The notes under the pieces are model-generated. The model was not told the origin of the DNA. It worked only from the letters and a program-made list of their open reading frames with translations, and did no database searches. Below, in pieces: positions 34,931-46,379 of a stretch of DNA of 64,000 nt. The position numbers and the translations under genes are program-made. Numbering within the stretch: position 1 is the stretch's first letter; the number at the start of each line of letters is the position of its first letter. The DNA is taken from contig NC_088780.1 in the NCBI RefSeq assembly GCF_958450345.1, positions 114,402,226-114,466,225 on the forward strand. Reading direction: 5' to 3'. This DNA comes from Calliphora vicina (taxonomy: Eukaryota; Arthropoda; Insecta; Diptera; Calliphoridae).

Positions 34931-35539
34931 TATGTCCAATAGGGCAGTAAAATGCGGACTTGTAAAACCAAACCTGCACCCTTCCCTCTGTTCTGTCTTA
35001 TTAAATTGAACAACAATAATATCAATATTACCAACACAGTTAATATCGTTTCAGTTAAAAGGTAATCATGATATCATGTCAGATTAGAATCTGTACCAAA
35101 ACACTTATACGTTACAAAAATGAAACGACTAAATAGTGCGCGACATTTATGCAAAACCGAATTTCCAGAAGTGGACCACCTTGGCAAAAAGGGTAATAGA
35201 AGTAACTATAAAATCTTAAATGGGAGGATTTCCGGAAAAAGTGGATAAATTTATAAATACCGAGTAATACGCCAATTTGAATCTTTGGTGAATTTGTACA
35301 ATATTTGAATAAATTTACGTATTTTTGAGAACAGAATAATACGCTTGGATGATAAGTTGCACAAGGTTTGGCAAGCAGCTTTCAGTTGAGCGCAATTTAC
35401 ATATTAAACGACGCAATTATTTTTTTTAAAATGTCAGGCTTATATAAATTCCGCGAAATGTTTGTTCAAAAATGCAATGTATTGGTAACGAACTTACAAT
35501 GTGGTTGTCATATTAAAAGCAAAGCCACAAGCTTCAGTC

Positions 35540-35815
35540 CATTGAAAACTATAAGAGTCTGACAAGAGGCAAATTAATATTATTATCAATAATATTAAAT
35601 TAAAAAATTTCGGTGAAAGATATGGAATTTGAAGAAAATTATATAGGATCCATAAAGGTAATATTTAATTATGGCTTATGTTTAATTTAAAATAATTAAA
35701 TATTATTAATTTGTTCTTTTTAATATAAAATATATTTCAACTTTATTTTTAAAGAAATATTTGAATATTTTTTCAATTAAAAGAAATAATATATGAATAA
35801 CAAATTGTTTCTTTT
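35540..35815 (+). repeat. repeat segment shared with 42.5-43.0 kb, possible transposase C-terminus relic
   Basis: Matching blocks in the same order as at 42.5-43.0 kb are 'ctataagagtctgacaagag', 'gcaaattaatattattat', 'gtgaaagatatggaatttga' and 'ataggatccataaa', followed by AT-rich DNA with 'ttttaatataaaatatat'. In both copies one frame reads SDKRQINII, which could be a transposase tail, but no catalytic motif is present. The 64-codon ORF just upstream (35368-35562) is unrecognised. Confidence 0.6.
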
Positions 35816-35892
35816 TACATGCTGTTTGTGCAATATTTTACGTATACTTAATATTTAATTAATAATAATCATATGCTTACATCTGTATATGA

Positions 35893-36402
35893 GGAGCCGC
35901 AGAACAAAACGTACTTTTTCGCATTTTTCGACTAATTGGTTTTTCGGAATTTTTATAATATTTGGGTTCAAATCGTCTAGAAACAATGAAGTTAACAAAT
36001 TTTTTTTAATATTTTTACTAAGCAAATGGGTTCTTAACAAAACGTACAACAGTAGTATAAAATGAGAAAAAATAATATATTTTTAATTTCAATGTGTAAT
36101 TTGATCAGAATTAAAAAATTCATTCAAAATATTATCGTTTGAAAAAACGCATGAAAAACGTATTTTTTACTTTATTTGTTAACAAAAGGTTTTTTTCCGA
36201 TATAAAAATGGTTCTATATCAAACATCCTTAACATTTATTGTGGTGCCTTATGGCAGTTAGATGTATGTGTATATTGAAAGGTAGGAAACTCAGGTTCAT
36301 GCAGTTAAAAAACTGCATGAACCTGAGTTTCCTCAATAAATAAAATTCAATTTCCCAAAAATTTTAAATGAGCAATAAAATACCTTTTGTTCTGCGGCTC
36401 CT
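35893..36402 (+). mobile_element. GGAGCCGCAG-ended MITE, complete copy
   Basis: The ends are GGAGCCGCAGAACAAAA and its exact inverse. Blocks shared with 45847-46376 include 'cgtctagaaacaatgaagtt', 'attatcgtttgaaaaaacgc' and 'ccttaacatttattgtggtg'. It is about 510 bp with no coding capacity. I could not define a target duplication. It contains a local perfect hairpin at 36285-36332 that the sister copy lacks. Confidence 0.88.
36285..36332. repeat. perfect 22-bp hairpin with AAAA loop
   Basis: Positions 36285-36306 (GGAAACTCAGGTTCATGCAG, TT) and 36311-36332 are perfect inverted copies around a 4-base loop. The sister MITE at 46.3 kb has only one arm (ccaggttcatgcaatttttt), so the second arm is a private inverted duplication, probably from template switching. 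Confidence 0.95.
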
Positions 36403-36419
36403 TACTTATATAATGAAAA

Positions 36420-37555
36420 TATTTATTGTATCAGTGTTAACAATTTAGCATTTTTAGTGATAGATCTAGCACTTTTAAAACTTATTTAGCACCTAGCTTT
36501 TTTAGCACTTTTAAATTTTGTTTGAATATTTTGATTTTTGTTAAGATCATGAAAATCATTATAGTCCGAGCTAAATTTTGTCACATCATATCAGATAAGT
36601 ATTGTAACCAAAGCAATTATGCATTACAGGAAATGCAATCTCTAGCGATTTCTTGAAATCGACAGAGTGCCGTATTTCCATAGGAAAGTAATACGATGCT
36701 GACGAGCTGTACATTAGACCGTCTCACTTTTAATTTTTTTTCGAAATTCCTTCATGAACATCGATTTTCTTAATCTACTCTAAAAACCAAGAATTTTGGT
36801 GTATAACACTTAAACATGGATGAACGGGAAGTGGTCTCTCAAATCGTTTTTTCGTTTTTTTAGGCAAAATGCATTTTTTCCAAAAAATTAAAAAATCTTG
36901 ATTTAGTAATTTGCTTCTAACTCAAGCAATTCTTAACGGATTTGAACCTAATTACATGCATTAGAAAGCTAATTAAATTTCCTTAATCTTTCTTAAAGCA
37001 ACATTGCCATTTTGTTCGATGGTTTTTTATTCATAGCATTACAAATTCAGATTTTCAAATAAGAACTTATCATTTCTTTTTAATGTTTGCTTACCTTTTC
37101 TCTGTCTACTGTACATATCCGATATTTTGAAAAAACCCAGAGGGCTCAAAAATTTTGATCTGGCAGTGTTTTTGAAAATAAAATTTCTCCTGATATCCTT
37201 TCGAAATTTTGTACATTAAACATAATTATTCAATTCACAACTGACATTGTGCAACACCTACAACATTTTTATATACATATGTTTTTCGAATGTTGTATGA
37301 AATTTTAAGTGTTACCAAAAGTTCATATCTATACATAAACAAACAAATTAGATCATTTTAGTACAAAATAACAACCAAACATTAACACTGAAATCATAAT
37401 ATTTTATTTACTTTATGCAAAAGGATATTTATTTAAATGATTGTCAATTGTTTGCATTTTTCAAAAAAAAATTAATGTTTAATTTGATCTTCTTCTTTTG
37501 GCATTTTCAAAGTTGACTAGGTAAATTTACGACTTGGCGAAATTTGTGTTCACAA
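36420..37555. other. AT-rich stretch, no gene seen
   Basis: It probably contains old repeat DNA, but I cannot match it to another copy in the window with confidence. There is no coding or RNA feature. Confidence 0.35.
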
Positions 37556-37560
37556 GCACA

Positions 37561-37593
37561 ATAGTTGTATCATATAACTAGTGATACAACTAT
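37561..37593. repeat. perfect 12-bp hairpin
   Basis: ATAGTTGTATCA at 37561-37572 and its inverse at 37582-37593 enclose a 9-base loop. It lies at the left edge of the CCCGGGAA-rich repeat that follows. Confidence 0.9.
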
Positions 37594-38669
37594 TTTCTGG
37601 TTCCCGGGAATCGGGAAATTTTTATTTACATTCCCGTGTACCCGGCTATTCCCGAAATATATAATGACACTGTAAATTAGGAATATTATAGCCAAATTTC
37701 TTATAAAAACTTAGTATTATAATCATTATATATCACAGCTTCGTATTAATTAATTAAATTTGAACCTTATTCATTAAAATTGTAATTAAAAAAGTTAGCC
37801 TTTTATTACATAAGTCCATTCCCAACATCTAATTCTTTAGCTTCATTCAAAAGCTTTTGTTGAAATTGAATTAATTTTATAGTTAGTTAATAACAGAATT
37901 TATTCAGACTTTGAATGATTAAATTTTTGTTAATTCCAATCTACTACAAATTGAGTTTAAATTTTGTTTCATCACTCAGTTTTGCTTTGCTTTTAATCAT
38001 TTACAAAATGAATTGAAAAAAATTGTGTTAAGCCTTTTTGTAATCGATTTGAATTGAAGAAAAATTATAGATTTGAAGAAATTTATAATGATTTAATAAG
38101 AAATTAATTCTATAAATAATGAATTCTTAAATGATAGAATTCACTAAGGAATGAATTCAATACATTTAACTGAATCGTTGAAAGACGATCTCGAAAATGG
38201 AATTAAGAATTAATTCTTTCTATCTAGTGTTTATAAAAATCCGGTTTGTCGGTTAACCGAAAATTAAAGTATTTTCAAAAAGTGCGTGGGATCCACACAG
38301 TTTAAAAAAAAATTATTTGACGTACGGCTTTAACCTATACCATGATCGGTAAGTGTATTTCCACAATTTGATGTTGCAACCCCATGAAGAATATAAATAT
38401 GTATATTATACATAGTATATACTATAACGTCGTATAGAAAGCGAAGTCGATAAAGCGATGTCCGTATGTATTTTTAAATTATTGTATCATTCGAAAAACC
38501 CCAAATAAAAACTTTTAAATAAATCTTATCACATTTTTTTGGTGAAAAAAGTAGCTTAGTAACTTGTTTTCTTTACAGTTTCTTCAGTTTTTAGTTCCCG
38601 GGATTCCCGACTAAAAATCCCGGGAATCGGATAGTGAAAATTGGCAAAATTCCCGGGATAAAAACCCTA
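37594..38669. repeat. CCCGGGAAT-motif repeat element, class uncertain
   Basis: The edges carry clustered CCCGGGAATCGGGA-type motifs (37602-37660 at the left, 38594-38665 at the right). The right edge ends 'cccgggataaaaaccctaca', whose inverse is TAGGGTTTTTATCCCGGG, like ends of some hAT-type MITEs. The middle is AT-rich without an ORF. The left terminus is not clear, so the element may be rearranged. Confidence 0.5.
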
Positions 38670-38869
38670 CATACAGCGTAAGTATAACATACAACTACGG
38701 TGTGAATTGGATAAATGAATTTGTTTTTGGTTTTGTAAGATTTAGTTTTTATATGCTAAATTCCCAATTTAATTATTGATAAATTAAGTGAAATTTATTT
38801 TTGGATGATACGCTAGTTCTTATGCGCCTTTCTCGGATTGCTTTGGCCAGATCATGTTTGCTGGGTTTC

Positions 38870-40530
38870 CTATATATTCATGCGAAAATAAATTTTCAAA
38901 CATAAAATAAAATGAGGGTTAATTTTTTGTTTTCCTTTTAACCAAAACAAAAACCCTAGTGAGGAAAGAACAACAACAACTTCTAAAACACACAATATTT
39001 GTACTTTATTTTTTTAGTTCTAAAAGTTTTTCTTATTTTTTTTGTTGCCTTGTGTCTTTTATATTTGGCTGTTGTTCTACAACTTGTATGAAGAATATGT
39101 TTCGGACAAAATTGAAATTGATTGTTAATAGCCAAAAACCTAACAATAATAAAATAAAAACAACATAAGTAAATTCTCTTATTGATAGACAATCTATGCG
39201 AGGGATAGCTATATAAAGTTTAACTTTTTACTTTCTTTTTTAGTTCTAAAAGTTTGCAGACAAATTTTTAAAGCCGCTGTTAATTGCCGATGCATGTCGT
39301 TCAAGCTATTTAATTTTCATCTAAAATGCAAAACAACGTAATATCATATACAATTTTTATTAAAGTGTTGGACAATACAAACCATACCATAATGAAAAGT
39401 ATAGCTGATATAAAATTAAATTGTTATATTTCACCTTTAAGCTGAAAGACAAATATGTTTCCGAATTTTTTGTTACGTTGTTACACTTACAATTGATAAT
39501 GGAGACTGTTATTTTAGGCCATATTAACACAAACTCCTATGAATCCATTTATAATTTTCTTTATACAAAAATTATCCCTCGTATCTTTTCTCAAAAAAAA
39601 AAAACTACCAAAAAAAGAAAGTTAAGAAACTACTAATACATATAATTTTGTTAAGAAGCAAACAAAAAAACTTTGGGTTTTCTTACATTCAACCCTCAAA
39701 AGTTTTCTTTGCTAAAATATATCAAATGTTTACTATCTACATTTATAAATTTCATATGTATAATAAAAGTAAGTGTCTGTCGGGCTGGTCACTTAAGAAA
39801 AGACTCCCCTTTTTATATGCCATCCTTATTTTTTCACTTAACTAGAAAAGGGTCAAGTTTAAAGCCTTTATACCCGAAATACTCCCTTTTCAAAATCTTA
39901 ATTAACATTAGATAGCTGGGGATTTTCATAAACTTGTTAATTACATACGTAAAGTGTGTCGAAAACCCCAACCCAACTTCACTTTTTACTACACATTACA
40001 AGACATGTTAATTAACAGTGTTTTTCTTACGGAAAAAGGTTTCTAAAGATTTAATTTTCTTAATCAAGCTCAAATGGCCATGTTAAAGAAAATATTTGCC
40101 TAAATGATTTAAAAATAAGTATGAATTGTTCAAAAAAATTATTTGTAATTTAAGAGATGTTTTGGTAATTATTTATTTGTTTATTTTAATTCAGTAATAA
40201 AAAGCAAATTTGGCCAAAATAATATTACATTGTAAGTAATACAATAAACCTAAGTATAAACACAAGGTTTAAATATTCAATAAATTTCTTGTTACAATTA
40301 AAAAAGGGCTCATTTGATGGCTTCCCAGCTATAATAAAAATATAGATAAGTTTGTCAAGATTTTTTAAAAAAAGAGAAAAATTAAATACGGTCCCGTTAG
40401 GGATAACGGAAACAAGAACAATATTAATTAAAGAGAATATTCCAAAAGTTTTAATTTGAAAAGAAAAAAAGTGCGTGAAAACGCACAATTCAAATGGTAG
40501 ACTATTCCAATAGCCAATAAAGCATTTCAA
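38870..40530. other. AT-rich stretch, no gene seen
   Basis: Several short ORFs (up to 101 codons, 40225-40530 minus) have no recognisable motifs. The block 'tttttagttctaaaagttt' occurs twice, at about 39015 and 39239. Nothing else is supported. Confidence 0.35.
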
Positions 40531-40538
40531 GAATCAAT

Positions 40539-40877
40539 AAAGGGGCCCATAGACACATACTGCTGACAGCTACTTCCGATGAACCCTTTGTATACGTGTG
40601 TGATTGATATTTTACTACAAACCTATTAATCATCATTGAACATTTTTTCTTGTTTTCAAGAAATATTTTATGATTCTTTTATTTTATTTTCTTCAATAAC
40701 TAAACCGTCATATTTAAAACAAAATATTTCAGAAATTTTTAAAAAATCATATTTTTGTTCATTTCAACATGAGTTCATTTCATACTGCATTGTCTGTGTG
40801 TCGCATACATATACAAAAATTTCAAATTCACCAACACATGCTTATTGCATGAGCATAATGTGTCTATAGGCCCCTTT
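40539..40877. mobile_element. AAAGGGGCC-ended MITE
   Basis: The left end AAGGGGCCCATAGACACATA and the inverse of the right end AAGGGGCCTATAGACACATT agree at 18 of 20 positions. The element is about 340 bp. Target duplication is not evident. The right subterminal part holds a small hairpin (atgcttattgcatgagcat). The GGCCCATA core of its end resembles that of the GGCCC-ended MITEs at 15.0, 16.5 and 24.6 kb. Confidence 0.8.
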
Positions 40878-41060
40878 CCGTTGCACAGTTGGGCAAAATC
40901 AATTTTTTTTGGAAATAAATCTGGCTTTTCTAAATGGCTCATCCGATCGGGATAAAATTAGACATACAATTAGTAGGAATATTCGAGTTTAACTTATAGA
41001 AATGAGCCCTTTAAAAGATCGAGAGGCGGCGTTATGGGGGCTCAAAGTAGGTTACCTTCG

Positions 41061-42271
41061 ACATGTAAAATTTTTAAACACGTGCAATGTTTTTATTTTC
41101 TATCCGATTTCAAAGATTTTTATATGTTTGGAAAGTTCTCGGCAAAAAAAATTTCAAGTCAATATCTCAATTACATTCAAAAATATGTCACTTTAAAAAT
41201 CCGTTCATCAAAAATATTGCACTTTTTTGTACTAAAAACTTTGTATAAATTTTCTTAATTTGACTGAGTCAGAACCAATAATTGTTGAATAAAATATTAA
41301 GAAAATTTATACAAATTTTTTAGTACGAAAAAGTGCAAAATATTTACAAAAAAATATAACTCGGAATAAATGTGGATCAAATTGTTCCTAATATTTGCAA
41401 TCCTATTGAAATTTTGATATAAATTTTAGTTTTAGAATCTCAATAAATATGTAATATGTATTAAAATCTTTATTTATCAACAAAACTAAATGAAATTTTC
41501 AAAGTTTTTTAAATTTGTCATTCTAAATACCAAAATGTAAAAAATAATGTCAAAATGGGAAAGGGAATCCCGCAATTCCTAAAAATTGGAGCAAAAATCT
41601 CAAAAATGGTATTTTTTACAATTTTGCTCATACAGTCCACATTTCCTTCGGGGCTGGGAACATACTTTGGGAATAAATGGGTTTTTCGATCCCAGCTTTG
41701 GGATTTTAGAACATGTGGCCTAAATGTGAAATTTTAATAAAAAATAGGTCACATTCTGAAGGGCGTATGGGCGACATATTAGAAAAGTAGGACGTATTTT
41801 ATATACCTAAATGTTCTCCGTAAATACTTTACAGAAAAATATAAAATTATTATATGTTCTTAAAGAAAGTTTATTTTTAATAAAAAATGAGTTGAATCAC
41901 CTTTTCGACCAAAAAACAACTATTTTTTGAATACTTAAATTGAAAATCGCTTATTTTAGGATCCATAATTGATATTGCACTGAAATCTTTTGTATGTTAT
42001 TAATAATTTAGTTGTCTAACCAACAAAAAAAAATCGAGTCCATTCGGTCCAAAAATCCAACCTATATTTTTAAAAACTCGGACCTAGGTATTGCAAAATT
42101 TTAAAATTTCAATTTTGAAATGCCTATAACTCTGAAATTATAAGAGATAAATAGCACACGCAAGCATGTTTTTTCAAGACCTCGCCGAGCGCTTTCCAAC
42201 ATAAAAATATAAAAGTCTTTGAAATCGGATAGGAAACAACAAAATTGCATGTGTTTAAAAATTTTACATGT
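41061..42271. repeat. inverted copies of a dispersed repeat, 80-90-bp arms
   Basis: The left arm (41061-41140) and the inverse of the right arm (42184-42271) share 'acatgtaaaatttttaaaca', 'tatccgatttcaaaga' and 'ggaaag' plus 'tctcggc'. Upstream at 40905-40940 'gaaataaatctg' and 'tctaaatgg' match 1283-1305. ORFs across the arms have no domains. Confidence 0.7.
41211..41345. repeat. near-perfect palindrome, about 50-bp arms
   Basis: Arms 41211-41259 and 41296-41345 are inverted copies (AAATATTGCACTTTTTTGTA and 'tataaattttcttaat') separated by 36 bp, with only a few differences. It lies between the arms of the larger inverted repeat. Confidence 0.88.
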
Positions 42272-42519
42272 CTACTTTGGCAGACACATTCAAATAAAAT
42301 CAATATGGTTCTATTTAACAAGACAACACCTGAAAAGTAGATCAAGTCAAGATGATAGTGAAGAGGATACTAGATCTAACCTCTCACATTCAGATATTTA
42401 ATAAGGTCACACAGTCTGATACGGAAAATGTTCTGTCTGAAGTTAAACGTCACAAGTTAGTATTCAAGTTGAAGGCTTATTTAATATTTAGAAACTATTT
42501 ATTAAAAATGCAATTGATT

Positions 42520-42990
42520 GGCATTGAAAATTATAAGAGTCTGACAAACGGCAAATTAACATTATTACTAATAATATTAATGGTTAAAAACTTGCAGTGA
42601 AAGATATGGAAGTTGATGAAAAATATATCGGATCCATAAATGCGAAAACATAAATTAAAGTTTTGCAAAAAAAACAAAGCAATTAAAATATTGTTTTTTT
42701 TGTAATTGTGAGTAGTAATATTTTATTTTGTTCATGCTTAATTGACAATAATTAAACATTTTTAAATCGTTCATTTTAATATAAAGTATATATCAACTTT
42801 TTCATGTAAAGAAATTTTTAAATATTTTTACAATTCATCTGTTCATTGTAATTGTGGGAAGTAATATTAAATTTCATTTTCTGCTTAACTGACAATTATT
42901 AAACATTATTAAATTGTTTGAGAGGTTTTCATGTAATGAAATATTTTTACAATTAAAAGAAAAAAATAAATTAATAATGAATTGTTTATT
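42520..42990 (+). repeat. repeat segment shared with 35.5-35.8 kb, possible transposase C-terminus relic
   Basis: This is the second copy of the segment at 35540-35815, here longer. After 'tataagagtctgacaaacgg' a frame reads SDKRQINIITNNIN and later MEVDEKYIGSI before a stop. Upstream, 42344-42400 has a short acidic frame (SSQDDSEEDTRSN). Together they suggest the tail of an unknown transposase, but no catalytic motif is visible. An 82-codon ORF in another frame (42352-42600) is not recognised. Confidence 0.5.
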
Positions 42991-45230
42991 TTATTCCAGC
43001 TACAGGCTGTTGTAATTTTTATAAAAGCCGATTAAATTGTTAAAGGGTAATATTTTACCTATTGTTTACCATATTTGTTTTTTTTTAGTTTTATCAGGAC
43101 AATAAGAACGAATAATGGGTTCTATGGGAACAATGAAACCATTTTACATCAGTCATCCTGTGAATTTGTCATTTCTCTAAACACATTTATAGATGCCATA
43201 TTTTTAATATTGTTTTAAAAAATTAAAAAAAAAAATTATTGCAGAATTAATATAGTTTTGCAAAGTTGGCTTATAGCTATAACTAAATATATAGAGTATC
43301 CAAATACGGTATATACCATGCTGTCACCAACTTATGTACAGCTAGATTTGAAGAATAATTCAATTAAAGATGTCTAATTAAAGCGAATCAACATCATGGA
43401 CTTTATATATACGATGGATAATCCTAAATGAAAGAATAATGGAATATAATTGGACTGAATATGTTGCCCCTAATATATGCGCAGTCTACAGTAAATATCC
43501 ATATGTAGGCTTATGTGATCGCAGCACACAAGCAATCAAGTAAAATCGATATGGTTCCATTTTAACAAGACCACACTCCTCAAGTCATTATGATAGTGAA
43601 ATATAAAAAAGGAAAAAAAAGAAAAATGTACAATAAATTTTACTATTTTTTTTAGTACTTTGTGTGACATTGTTTAGCATATTTTGTATTTGTAGTTTTT
43701 ATAATTTTTTGCAGAACTTTGCAGTTTTCTTATAATATTATTATCGTTTCCTTTATATTAAAAGGTGAATGTTTGGGCAGATATAAACGCACACATAGAT
43801 GATGTTAAATGTGAACAATTCACTTGAAATATTTATTACAAACATCGTGTGTATTTTGATCATGTATTAGTTTTGAATTGGATCCGGTTGAAAAGTTTTT
43901 AGTTATTTGAAAAAAAAAAAATCTATATTTAAAAAACTTAAAAAATTCAATGTGCCATTTCGTTAGTTTCATGTGCAAATATGCCAAGTCCTCTTTTTAT
44001 GAAAATTTAAAAAATTTTAAATTTTTTTAAGTTAATTTTTGTTTTGAAAAAATTCCAAAAATATGTTTTCAGTCAAATGGAATTGTGTATAATTACATTA
44101 ACAAACATTTTTTAATTAATTTAATAATTTTAAACAAAAAACATATATTATAAATCTTTTAAGGATATATTGGATAATTTTGAATTTAATTACATATTAA
44201 TGCAAAATTAATTAAAAGTAAGTAATAGAAAATAAAGTACCAAAAATGAATATACAAGTCCCCTTTTTACTTCTTCTCTTTTGACTTTTTCTACACTGTT
44301 ATTATAAATCATACCAAATAATTAATACAACTGCAGTAATAGACTTAAAAAAATATTTAAACCAAAGGATTTTAGAATGTTTTTAATTGAAAAACAGAAA
44401 TTTTATTTTGGAAAAAGTTAAAAAATATTTTTCAATTTTCTTCAGTTCTATTTTTAATACATTTGAATTATTTTTGGCACTACTTTTCCAAATTAAAGTT
44501 TAGCAACACTAATTGTGATAAACATTTTAAAAATTAGCTGTGATTTAAGATGTTTTATTTCTGATTTACTAAATATAAAATTGTAATGCTAAAATAATAA
44601 TATAAACAGCTTAAAATTAAGTTCAATTTAACTTGACGTACTTTCCTCAAGCATTTCGAAAAATTAATAAACCTTAAATATTTACACCCATATATTTTTT
44701 CATTTTAACCTTCACTGACATACAACATTTTGAAATCCCAGTTTGCCAGCTACAAAAAAAACACATTTATCAAATGTCATTTTAAACATCTGTCAAAGCA
44801 ACGAAACTCAACGAATATTAAATTGTGTTCAACATAAAAAGGAATAGTACAAATAAACCACATAAATATGAGCAGTTATATTTGATGTCTATAGTCTGTA
44901 AGACATATCATTTTGTCTTCTTTTTGATTTTTTTTTATAATCTTTTAGATCCGTCGTTAGCTTATCCACAATCTCTGAATTGTCAAATTTACATGTGGTT
45001 TATATTTCTGGCCTAAATAAATGACCTTTCTACACAAAATAAAAAGAAAATACAAAAATTACATACTACTAGATGTTACAAAAAAATAAATAAATGGAAG
45101 AAAATAAGCAACATCCAAAAGGTCACTCAGTGAGACCGAAGAATATAAAAAAACAAAGGAACGAAAATAATAATATTGCAAATAAGTGCCCCACATATTT
45201 AGAATATTTTAGAATATTTGTTCATTGGAT
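42990..45230. other. AT-rich stretch, no gene seen
   Basis: No exon, RNA gene or complete element is recognised on either strand. Confidence 0.4.
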
Positions 45231-45233
45231 TGT

Positions 45234-45482
45234 ACACAGAGAATACAGATTCGTGATAGCAACCGAATTTGTTGCCAATCGAATGATTCTATCTTAGTGA
45301 CCGAATTTTATTGTTGTGGCTACAATATTTTGTAAGGGGTAACTAAAGTTTGGTTGCCTCAACTGAAATTCTTCTTTATCAACTGACTTTCAGTTGTTAG
45401 AACTGAAAAATTCTATGTGTGCCACCGAATCATTCGATTGGCGACAAATTCGGTTGCTATCACGAATCTGTTTTCTCTGTGT
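45234..45482. mobile_element. short MITE with 56-bp terminal repeats
   Basis: The arms 45234-45289 and 45427-45482 begin ACACAGAGAA and share 'cagattcgtgatagcaaccg' and 'gccaatcgaatgattc' almost without mismatch. The element is 249 bp, and the TA bases around the ends could be its target. The short interior has further small inverted blocks (caactgac, ttcagttg). High arm identity suggests recent activity or gene conversion. Confidence 0.9.
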
Positions 45483-45846
45483 AGTAACTATATGGTTGAA
45501 GAAAATGTTAAGTAAATAGTTTCATTGAAAGTAATTCGATTCGACACAAAATTGTATTTTATGGTTATTTCTCTGGCGTTTGCTTTAATGTTTTATAATT
45601 ATAAAATGTTTATGATAATTTACTTGTAGGGTGTCATTAAAACTACATGATACTTCATTCTAACATACCCTTTATTTGACATTTTTTGTTTTTTAGTAAA
45701 TAATGTAAATTTGTTTCATTCGTCTTACAATTTCCTAACATTTGATGTTGGAGTATGTTTTTTTGAATTCAAGAAATTTACCTACATCTGGGATGCCTTA
45801 AAGAATATTTTCAAAACTGCTGATGTGTTTCATATGTACTTATGAA

Positions 45847-46376
45847 GAGCCGCAGAACAAAAGTACTTTTTTGAATTTTTTGACAAATTGTTTTTTTGTT
45901 ATTTTTATATTTGGCTTAAAATCTTCTAGAAACAATCAAGTTAGCAAATTTTTTTAATTTTTTTTACTAATTAAATCGGTTCTAAAAAATCTGTGCTTAA
46001 CAAAACTTACCTTTTTATTTTTTTAGCTACAAAAATAATATATTTAATTTCAATATAAAATTTGTTTATACATATATTAGATTAGGTTTAAAAACATTCA
46101 GTCAAAATATTATCGTTTAAAAAAACGCATAAAAAACGAAATTTTTTAATTTTGTTTTAAACAAAATATACTTTTTTTTAACAAAAGGTTCCTTTTCCGA
46201 TATAAAAGTGGTTTTATATCAAAGATCCTTAACATTTTATGTGGTGACTTATGGCAGCTAGATGTATCTATTGATAAGTTACCATTTCCAGGTTCATGCA
46301 ATTTTTTAAGGGGGCGAAATAAATAAAACTTAAAAAGTTCTAAATGAGCAAAAAAGTACCTTTTGTTCTGCGGCTC
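45847..46376 (+). mobile_element. GGAGCCGCAG-ended MITE, second complete copy
   Basis: The ends are GAGCCGCAGAACAAAAGTAC and the inverse, with internal blocks matching 35893-36402 in the same orientation. Near the right end 'ttaagggggcgaaataaata' matches the truncated copy at 4.3 kb. No coding capacity. Confidence 0.9.
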
Positions 46377-46379
46377 ATC

